Assembly (NCBI GenBank): GCA_028704265.1
Contig: JAQVLH010000008.1
Coordinates: 1-15,099, forward strand
From: Candidatus Nanoarchaeia archaeon
GTDB lineage: Archaea; Nanobdellota; Nanobdellia; Tiddalikarchaeales; Tiddalikarchaeaceae
Reading direction: 5' to 3'
DNA length: 15,099 nucleotides
The notes under the pieces were generated by a model. That model saw only the letters and a program-made list of their open reading frames with translations, was not told where the DNA came from and did no database searches. Shown here piece by piece: positions 1 through 5,855 of the stretch; the first letter of the stretch is position 1; the number at the start of each line of letters is the position of its first letter. A program made the translations under genes and the position numbers.

Positions 1-1
1 A

Positions 2-670
2 TTGATTGATTTAAATATTTTAAATGAAGTTGAAAAAGTATTAACATTAGAAGAAAAATTATCTTTTGAAATAATAAAAAGTAATTTAATAAAAAATGAT
101 TATGATAGTTCAGGATTTTATTATAATTCTTCTTATGATTTGCTTAAAAAAATGAATTACACAGTATTTAATGAATCTTACTCATTCAATGAATCTAGTG
201 AAGAATTTAGCATGCTAGTTAATGTAAATATGCTAAAAGTTAGCATTAATAATATTAACAATACTAAATATGAAATAACAAGAGTTATTACTAATAATTT
301 AAATAAAACTATTACTAATTTAGTTATTTATTTCGAATTATCTAATACTTCAATAGTTGATTCTTCGATTAATATTAAAGATTCAAAAGCTTATTTTACA
401 ATTAATTCTTTAGCTCCAGGAGAGTCTGAAATTATTAATTATTCATTTTTGTCAAAATCTAATGAAGAAACATTGATTAATTCATTCGGGGTTTTAAGCC
501 ATGACGTAAATACTAATCCTTTAACTGCTTTTGTAACATTAGCAAGAAGCAATAAAGAAGTTACATTATATTCATTAATTGGAGTTATTATAATTTCTTT
601 AATATCATTGATTTATATATTAAGAAATGATTTGAGCAATTTATCATTTTTTAGTAAATTAAAAAATTAA
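2..670 (+). CDS. C-terminal part of a membrane-anchored surface protein (5' end outside window)
   Basis: The reading frame is open at the left edge, so the true start lies upstream; the TTG at position 2 is not taken as a start. About 222 residues are visible. Residues 1-60 are polar and partly helical. Residues about 70-150 form a beta-rich segment with several N-x-S/T sequons and the phrase SLAPGESEIINYSF, typical of CARDB/Ig-like archaeal surface domains. Residues 188-207 are one hydrophobic membrane segment followed by a short tail ending in SKLKN. This fits a protein whose bulk faces outside and which is held by a C-terminal anchor. The family is not recognised. The TAA stop overlaps the stop of the convergent helicase gene by three bases, and T-runs lie just beyond. 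Whether it belongs with the larger surface-protein cluster at 4424-13289 cannot be told. Confidence 0.75.
   Translation: MIDLNILNEVEKVLTLEEKLSFEIIKSNLIKNDYDSSGFYYNSSYDLLKKMNYTVFNESYSFNESSEEFSMLVNVNMLKVSINNINNTKYEITRVITNNLNKTITNLVIYFELSNTSIVDSSINIKDSKAYFTINSLAPGESEIINYSFLSKSNEETLINSFGVLSHDVNTNPLTAFVTLARSNKEVTLYSLIGVIIISLISLIYILRNDLSNLSFFSKLKN
661..666 (-). terminator. Oligo-T run directly after the helicase stop
   Basis: Read on the minus strand, six T residues follow immediately after the TAA stop of the helicase gene (stop at 667-669). The run lies inside the end of the convergent gene. It is short, so it is only a candidate terminator. Confidence 0.3.
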
Positions 671-3600
671 ATATTTTTTATTTTTTTGGCAACTCCAGGG
701 CCTATTATTTCAGAAAGTATTTCATAGCTAGTTTTCAAAATATCTCCAACTGATTTTATATTCTTTGCAAATAGTTTTCTTGCTCTTACTCTTCCAATTC
801 CTTTGATTGAAACAAGCTCAAATAATTCATCTTTTATTCCGTAGCTTATTCTTATTCTCATTCTTTTAAGGAATCCTAAACATTTTTTTTCATCAATAAT
901 CTTTGCCATTTCAGCCATTGAATAAATAAGCCAATCAAGAGATGAAAGCAGATTTCTTAAATCTCCTGGATAAATCTTGTATTCGTCAATTATTTGCTGC
1001 TCATTTATTTCATTAATCCATGATTCAAATAACATTGCAGTTTTTATGCTTTTTAAAAAATCATCATACTCATAATCAAAAGAGCTTGGCTCATCAATTA
1101 GTAAAAAGTTTTTTTGGGCAAGCTCTAAAATATTCATAACTTCTAAATTTTTAATATTAAGCATATTTATTCCCTTGCTATAGCAAAGGCATTGAAGCAA
1201 ATTGAATGAATTCATTTCAATGCTTTTTGATTTCATTATTCCATTTATTATATTATAAGCAACTAAAGGGTCAAGGTATAATTCGCTTACTCTTTTTCCA
1301 AGCAAAGTTGCTGCAAGCAAATCATTTTTTTTATCAATGAATCCGTAAAAAATTAATTCATCAGTTATTTTTCCTATTATTCTGTTGATTTCATCCAAAT
1401 TTTTATATTGAATTGCAAAAAAAGTATTTTTAAAAAATTCTTTTAATTCAACAATTGAGTGGCAAAAATTATTTGACACTAAGCTTAAAACGTGAGTTCT
1501 TAAATGAGGCTCTGAGCTTAATTTAGAATAAACATTTTCAACATCGCCGTAAATGTATTCGTCAAATATTTCTTTTTTTTCATTCTCGCTTTTTGCTAAA
1601 GTAATTGCTTCACCATAATCTTCCATTCCTGGCCTTCCTGCTCTGCCAAACATTTGCTTAACTTCTAACACTGGAATATAGTAGCTTCCTTGCAAAGCGC
1701 TAAATCTTTTCAAATCCCTAACAACAACCCTGAATGCAGGTAAATTTATGCCTGCTGAATTATGAACAATAAATCCATTTGCAACAAACAAATGATTATT
1801 TGCAGGTTTGTCCGGCAAAACAACATCATAAACTTTTTCATTGCTGCAGTTCGCTGTTTCAATTTTTTTTATAACATCCCAGAAAATATCCTCCTCAAAA
1901 TCTGAGCATCTCCAGCTATTTTTTAATTTTTTTAAAAAAACTTCATTGCATAAGGGGCAATTATTTAATTTAAAAAATTCATCAATATTTTTATTTTTAA
2001 TTAATATATTTTTATAAAACCATAAGCCAATATCATTAAGTTTCCAATACCATTCAGTATTGCTTAATTTTCCTATTTTTCTTTTTTTAATAAGCTCATA
2101 ATGGTGATTTAATCGCAAATCTTTTTTTTTAGGTTCATAACCAATTAGTTTTTTTAATTCCCTTGAGCCTAATTCATTGTTTTCCCCTAATTTTTTTATT
2201 ACTTCTACTTTTTGTTCTCCCCATTTTTTATGGTTTTCGCTTCTTCCTGAAAATAAATCATTATAAATTTTATAATTGCATTTTTTGCAGTGATAATAAT
2301 TATTATTTGAATTAATTTTATTAACTAAATCAATCAATAATTTTTGTTTTCTTTCAATGCAAAATCCTATTTTTTTATAAAATTCAATTATGCATTTATT
2401 TTGGCATATTATTAATTCAAAATATTTTTTTGATTTGCATTCTCTTCCGTTTATTTTGCTAAGTTTTGCGTCTCTTTCTCTTATTCTGCAAACAATTCCG
2501 AATATTAGTAAAAGTTTTTGGATGCATTTTATCAATAAGAAAGATATGCTTGAATATTCTATATCCTTATTTTTATTTACGCATCCGTCAGTATCAAACA
2601 AGCCTTTTAGTAATTCTGAAATATTTTTTTCATTCATATTCATAAAATTTGCATTAATATATTTATTTTCTCCTTTTTCAATTCCGCAGTTTAATAAAAA
2701 TTCCCTAAACCAATTATTTTTTCCTAATACTAATTGGGGAATATTATAAGAATTGCAAGAATCTCTATAAGAAATATCCAAATATTTGCATGTTTCTTTT
2801 ATTTTTAAAAATACTTCATTATCTTTTCCAACTATGCAAGGCGAACTTTTATATTTAATATCATTTTTTAAAGTTTCGGCACCGGAATACCCGTCTCCCA
2901 GCATTGCTCCAACTAAATAAGCAACATTTGAATTAAAAGAATACTTTTTATTTAAAATATTATGTTTTACAAAATCATTAATTAAAAAATCAATTTTTTT
3001 ATTAATTTTCAATCTCCCAACAGTTGCTATTTTATCATTTTTTGTGATTTCCTCTGCGGGAATTATTAATCTTGAATTATTCCTTTTTATAAGCATTTTA
3101 TGATTTGCAGTAATTTTTATTTTATTTTCTGAAACAGATGTTATCTCAATAATTTTATTTAAATTATCTAATTTAATTATTTTTTTTGGTTTTAAGGAAA
3201 ATAATTTATTCTTATTTAAAGCATAAATATCTTTATTTATATCAAAATCAGATACTTTTGTTTCATTAATTCCATTCCAAATTAAAGTATCTTTATGTAA
3301 GCATAAAGTTGGTGTAGCGCAAATAATTTTTATTAATCTATCTTTGAATCCTTTTTCTACCAAATCTTTTTGCTTTTGCATAAGTCCTGCATGATGAAAA
3401 GCAACGCCTTTTCTTACGCATTCTGATAATAAATTACATTGTTCAGTTGGCTGCTCTAAAGAATATAATATCTTATCTGCTAATATATCTAATTCTCCTT
3501 TATCTTCAGAGTTTAAAGATTTAACAGCATAAGCTGATAACCTATTTCCTAAACTTTGCGCATTTCTTCTGCTTCCTAAAAAAAATATTAATTGCTTATT

Positions 3601-4317
3601 AATATTTAATGTATTCATAGCTATGTCTTTTTCAGGAAAAGAAGAGGATTCAATTTTTAAGGTTTTATTATTATTAAATTCTAATAATCCTTCCATATAA
3701 ACTCCTTCATATAACTTAACTGCTCTGTAATCACTTTTTACTAATTCTGCATTAAGCCATTTGCTTATTTCAGAATCATTGCTAATTGTTGCACTTAAAG
3801 CTATTATTTGGGCTTTAGGTAATAATTTTTTTAAAATAGTTATTAAAACTTCTAAAGTCGGACCTCTTGAATAATCATCAATTAAATGAATTTCATCAAT
3901 TATAACACAAGATACTTCTCTAATAAATCCAGCATTATGCCTAATAAGGCTGTCAACTTTTTCAGCAGTGCTAATAATAATATCATATTCTTTTAATTTA
4001 TAATCCTGCGAATCATAATCACTAATACTTACTCCCACTTTTAATCCATAATTAGAATAATCCTCTTTAAATGATTTATATTTTTCAGAAGCTAAACTTT
4101 TCAAAGGAACAACATAAAGAGTTTTTTGCTTTTTTTCAAAATGATTAACCATAGCTATTTCAGCTGCTAATGTTTTTCCGCTGCCAGTTGGACTGCTGAT
4201 AACAATGTTTTTCCCCTCCATTAATCCCTTATCAAGCGCTAATTGCTGAGGGGGCCTTAATTCCTTAATTCCTTTTCTTTCAAGCATTTCATTAATTATT
4301 CTAGGAAGATTATTCAT
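667..4317 (-). CDS. hel308: Hel308-like Ski2-family DNA helicase, interrupted by an intein
   Basis: This 1216-residue product is a superfamily 2 helicase; removing the intein (residues 339-853) leaves 701 residues, the usual Hel308 size. Hel308/Hjm is a 3'-5' DNA helicase acting on stalled or recombining replication forks. Visible motifs: I PTGSGKT (43-49), Ia VVPLKSLASEKY (69-80), Ib STAEK (116-120), II DEIH (141-144), III SAT (175-177), IV FFLGSRRNAQ (245-254), IVa AFHHAGL (306-312), V TPTL/SAGINLPA split by the intein, VI QMFGRAGRPG (888-897). A winged-helix and ratchet region follows, then a helix-hairpin-helix near 1170-1192 (IKGIGRVRARKL), as in the Hel308 C-terminus. The ATG at 4317 places motif I at the normal distance. 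It is transcribed divergently from the surface-protein cluster. Function depends on protein splicing. A related Ski2-like helicase is less likely, given the C-terminal HhH. Confidence 0.93.
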   Translation of the reverse strand: MNNLPRIINEMLERKGIKELRPPQQLALDKGLMEGKNIVISSPTGSGKTLAAEIAMVNHFEKKQKTLYVVPLKSLASEKYKSFKEDYSNYGLKVGVSISDYDSQDYKLKEYDIIISTAEKVDSLIRHNAGFIREVSCVIIDEIHLIDDYSRGPTLEVLITILKKLLPKAQIIALSATISNDSEISKWLNAELVKSDYRAVKLYEGVYMEGLLEFNNNKTLKIESSSFPEKDIAMNTLNINKQLIFFLGSRRNAQSLGNRLSAYAVKSLNSEDKGELDILADKILYSLEQPTEQCNLLSECVRKGVAFHHAGLMQKQKDLVEKGFKDRLIKIICATPTLCLHKDTLIWNGINETKVSDFDINKDIYALNKNKLFSLKPKKIIKLDNLNKIIEITSVSENKIKITANHKMLIKRNNSRLIIPAEEITKNDKIATVGRLKINKKIDFLINDFVKHNILNKKYSFNSNVAYLVGAMLGDGYSGAETLKNDIKYKSSPCIVGKDNEVFLKIKETCKYLDISYRDSCNSYNIPQLVLGKNNWFREFLLNCGIEKGENKYINANFMNMNEKNISELLKGLFDTDGCVNKNKDIEYSSISFLLIKCIQKLLLIFGIVCRIRERDAKLSKINGRECKSKKYFELIICQNKCIIEFYKKIGFCIERKQKLLIDLVNKINSNNNYYHCKKCNYKIYNDLFSGRSENHKKWGEQKVEVIKKLGENNELGSRELKKLIGYEPKKKDLRLNHHYELIKKRKIGKLSNTEWYWKLNDIGLWFYKNILIKNKNIDEFFKLNNCPLCNEVFLKKLKNSWRCSDFEEDIFWDVIKKIETANCSNEKVYDVVLPDKPANNHLFVANGFIVHNSAGINLPAFRVVVRDLKRFSALQGSYYIPVLEVKQMFGRAGRPGMEDYGEAITLAKSENEKKEIFDEYIYGDVENVYSKLSSEPHLRTHVLSLVSNNFCHSIVELKEFFKNTFFAIQYKNLDEINRIIGKITDELIFYGFIDKKNDLLAATLLGKRVSELYLDPLVAYNIINGIMKSKSIEMNSFNLLQCLCYSKGINMLNIKNLEVMNILELAQKNFLLIDEPSSFDYEYDDFLKSIKTAMLFESWINEINEQQIIDEYKIYPGDLRNLLSSLDWLIYSMAEMAKIIDEKKCLGFLKRMRIRISYGIKDELFELVSIKGIGRVRARKLFAKNIKSVGDILKTSYEILSEIIGPGVAKKIKNI
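674..687 (+). terminator. Oligo-T terminator after the first gene
   Basis: Runs of six (674-679) and seven (681-687) T start four bases after the stop at 668-670. Archaeal termination commonly uses U-rich tracts without a hairpin. The runs lie inside the 3' end of the opposing helicase gene, as expected where two genes converge with overlapping stops. Confidence 0.45.
1759..3303 (-). mobile_element. Class 1 intein with LAGLIDADG homing endonuclease inside helicase motif V
   Basis: The intein covers residues 339-853 (515 aa), from Cys339 (CLHKDTLIW, block A) to Asn853. Block B carries T403-A-N-H406. The endonuclease has two LAGLIDADG helices: YLVGAMLGDGY (467-477, Asp475) and LLKGLFDTDGCV (569-580, Asp577). 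Block F begins near VYDVVLP (829-835), and block G reads FVANGFIVHN with penultimate His852 and terminal Asn853. The +1 extein residue is Ser854. All residues needed for Cys1/Asn/+1 Ser splicing and both catalytic acids are present, so it looks active. Splicing would restore ATPTL-SAGINLPA, the conserved motif V. It is larger than a minimal LAGLIDADG intein because of an insertion of roughly 160 residues described separately. Confidence 0.95.
1843..2340 (-). other. Extra cysteine-knuckle and winged-helix-like domain in the intein
   Basis: Between the endonuclease and the C-terminal splicing block, about residues 660-825 hold sequence that neither part needs. It opens with a C677-x2-C680 knuckle (HCKKC). 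Next comes a basic segment that looks like a winged helix-turn-helix, about 705-762, including LGSRELKKLIGYEP and then HHYELIKKRKIGK with a WYWKL wing. It ends with C787-PL-C790 and C804. The two CxxC pairs could pair as a zinc ribbon with the winged helix inserted, or form two sites. The likely role is extra DNA-target recognition by the homing endonuclease. That role and the metal binding are inferred from sequence appearance only; I do not recognise a named family. Confidence 0.6.
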
Positions 4318-4349
4318 ATTTATTAAAATGAAAAAACGAGAGGTTAAAA

Positions 4350-4366
4350 AATCTTTTGAAAAGATT
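4350..4366. promoter_or_regulatory. Perfect 8-bp inverted repeat, candidate operator
   Basis: AATCTTTT-G-AAAAGATT is a perfect palindrome with a one-base centre. It sits upstream of the cluster TATA box and overlaps the probable helicase promoter. The half-site AAAAGATT recurs in direct orientation at 4387-4394, abutting the TATA box. This arrangement suits a dimeric regulator of one or both promoters. AT-rich DNA produces palindromes by chance, and no regulator gene is present here, so the operator call is tentative. Confidence 0.35.
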
Positions 4367-4392
4367 CCCTTAATGCTTTTTTTTAAAAAAGA

Positions 4393-4400
4393 TTTATAAA
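4393..4400 (+). promoter_or_regulatory. TATA box for the surface-protein cluster
   Basis: The sequence TTTATAAA starts 31 bases before the ATG at 4424 and is preceded by an A-rich stretch (AAAAAAG, 4385-4391) in the BRE position. Archaeal TATA boxes lie about 25-30 bases before the transcription start, so transcription would begin at or next to the ATG and give a leaderless message. The lack of a Shine-Dalgarno before 4424 agrees, while genes further inside the cluster do have one. Confidence 0.7.
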
Positions 4401-4423
4401 ATAATAACTATTACTTTCTGATT

Positions 4424-5590
4424 ATGAATAAAAGCCAGACAGCAGTTCCTGCAGTTATTTTGACTGTAATGGCTTTAATGGTCTGGTATTTATTATGGAT
4501 TTCTCCTCAGCAAAGGTATGAATTGTTATTCGGCGTTGAAGATACTATTGAAGAATCTGAACCTTATGTTGATTATTCTTATTTTTCAGCAAAAGTTGGA
4601 GAAATAGGCCAGAGTGATGGAACATTATTATATTCAACAACTGTTAGTGATATGAGGGTTTCTTATTCATCTGTTAAAATGCTTCTTAGTAATTATGATT
4701 ACACTTCTCTTGATGCAACTTTGTTTTATAATGGGAATAATAATATAAAAATTAATGGGGATTATTCCCTTATTGAGTTAGAATTAAATACTGGAAGTAT
4801 TGTAGGGACTCCTAAAGTGCAAGTTAGATTAAATAATACTATTTATTATGAAAATGAGTTAATAAAAAATTCTAAAATTTCTGTAAAGATTCCTTTTAGC
4901 GCTTTCAGTTCATTGGGCAAAGATGTTGAGATTATTTGTAAATTTAATGGCAATTCATTTCTTAATGCTCAAAAATGCGTGTTTGATTCAATTAAGCTTT
5001 ATAATTATGAATATTATGAAGAAAAAGGAAATGATTCTAAGACTTTTTATTTGAATCCTACTGCTGCTCTTGCTGAATTAATGGAGCTAAGTTTTAATCC
5101 AACTCAATTTACTGAATATGATGCAATAATTAATGTTAATTCTAGAAAAGTATTCCAAGGCTCATTAAATAATTATACCAAGAAATTATCAATTGATTTA
5201 GCTGATGTTCCTTTGAATGATGCTGAGAATATTATTACTTTGCAATCAACTAAAGGCGCTGAATATTATTTGTCTAATATTTCAATGAAGTTTTTTTCAT
5301 TACCTAGCGGGATGTCTGAAAGATATTTTGTTTTTGACATTGTTGAAAATGCTTTTGGTGAAAGTAATTTAGTTCTTTATATGAATGTTACTGGAATTAT
5401 TGAAGCAGGAGATATTCATATTAATTTATTGACTAAAGATGCAGTATTTATTTATCCTTCAAGTAAATTAGTTTTAGGAGTTAATCAAATAGAAATACCT
5501 ATTAAATATTTTTCTCAAAAAGCAAACAATTTAAAATTGTCAAGCCCTGAGGGAAGAATAGTTATTAATAATATAAAATTGTATAAGTGA
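4424..5590 (+). CDS. Single-pass surface protein with about three related beta-sandwich repeats
   Basis: This 388-residue protein has an N-terminal membrane segment (about 8-26), then WISPQQRYELLFG, an acidic linker (39-50) and an all-beta outer region. The outer region appears to hold three diverged copies of one domain at about 117-193, 219-291 and 301-387. Each copy has a strand near SKISVKIPFSAF / KKLSIDLADVPL / NQIEIPIKYFSQ, then a VEIICKFNG / IITLQSTKG / LKLSSPEG strand, and closes with DSIKLYNY / SNISMKFF / NNIKLYK. C172 and C185 could form a disulphide. It has no class III prepilin motif and no lipobox, so the N-terminal segment probably acts as an uncleaved signal anchor. It is first in the cluster, starts at a leaderless promoter and ends seven bases before the next gene. 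The family is not recognised; a carbohydrate-binding-like fold is possible but unproven. Confidence 0.85.
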   Translation: MNKSQTAVPAVILTVMALMVWYLLWISPQQRYELLFGVEDTIEESEPYVDYSYFSAKVGEIGQSDGTLLYSTTVSDMRVSYSSVKMLLSNYDYTSLDATLFYNGNNNIKINGDYSLIELELNTGSIVGTPKVQVRLNNTIYYENELIKNSKISVKIPFSAFSSLGKDVEIICKFNGNSFLNAQKCVFDSIKLYNYEYYEEKGNDSKTFYLNPTAALAELMELSFNPTQFTEYDAIINVNSRKVFQGSLNNYTKKLSIDLADVPLNDAENIITLQSTKGAEYYLSNISMKFFSLPSGMSERYFVFDIVENAFGESNLVLYMNVTGIIEAGDIHINLLTKDAVFIYPSSKLVLGVNQIEIPIKYFSQKANNLKLSSPEGRIVINNIKLYK

Positions 5591-5597
5591 AAAAGAT

Positions 5598-5855
5598 ATG
5601 GCAGATGATAATAAAAAAAAATTTAATGTAAATGATGCACTTTCACATATTTTAGGTGGAGAGGATATTAATAAAAAAGAAACAATAAAAGCTATAATTA
5701 TTTTAATATTTTTTATTACTGCAATAATTTTTGTCATATTTCCTTTTATTATAGGGATGGGTTTTCAATTTGGAACATCATCAATTTTTAGTATTGCAGG
5801 AATATTAGGTATTCTTCTTGCAATATCCGTAGTGATTATTGGAGGAAGCAAATAA
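5598..5855 (+). CDS. Small two-TM membrane protein
   Basis: This 85-residue protein has a polar, lysine-rich head (1-28) and two hydrophobic segments at about 30-53 and 60-82, ending in GGSK. Both termini should face the cytoplasm, with a short Gly-rich turn outside. It starts seven bases after the stop of the preceding gene, and its stop TAA shares its last base with the ATG of the next, so the three are almost certainly co-transcribed and translationally coupled. The family is not recognised. Its position directly before the seven-TM gene suggests a small partner subunit of that protein, by analogy only. A frame on the opposite strand here (5540-5737) is not a gene. Confidence 0.8.
   Translation: MADDNKKKFNVNDALSHILGGEDINKKETIKAIIILIFFITAIIFVIFPFIIGMGFQFGTSSIFSIAGILGILLAISVVIIGGSK
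5841..5845 (+). promoter_or_regulatory. Shine-Dalgarno GGAGG fixing the seven-TM protein start
   Basis: GGAGG lies nine bases before the ATG at 5855, inside the end of the upstream gene. It is the strongest ribosome binding site in the window and supports this start. Confidence 0.75.

Larger units (their letters stand above)
4318..4423. promoter_or_regulatory. Divergent promoter region between helicase and surface-protein cluster
   Basis: This 106-bp gap is the only intergenic space of any size in the window. It separates the minus-strand helicase start (4317) from the plus-strand cluster start (4424). It holds the cluster's TATA box, a weaker T-rich TATA-like stretch for the helicase (GATTTTTTAA on the minus strand, 4344-4353, about 27 bases before the ATG), and an inverted repeat between them. 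No small gene or RNA is evident. Confidence 0.6.

Noticed and set aside
2390..2749. Open frame of 119 codons on the plus strand inside the intein
   Set aside because: It lies entirely opposite the conserved endonuclease coding sequence, and its product is a low-complexity Phe/Ser/Leu sequence with no signal. It is a shadow frame.
667..4317. Helicase read as two fragments or a pseudogene because of its great length
   Set aside because: The extra length is fully explained by an in-frame intein with intact splicing residues; the joined exteins give a normal 701-residue helicase.
4424..4510. Type IV pilin-like (class III) signal peptide at the start of the first surface protein
   Set aside because: There is no charged-Gly/Ala cleavage site followed by a QxxxE-type helix; the segment is better read as an ordinary signal anchor.
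5540..5737. Open frame of 65 codons on the minus strand
   Set aside because: It overlaps the end of the first surface gene and the small two-TM gene on the opposite strand. Its hydrophobicity only mirrors the AT-rich membrane codons.
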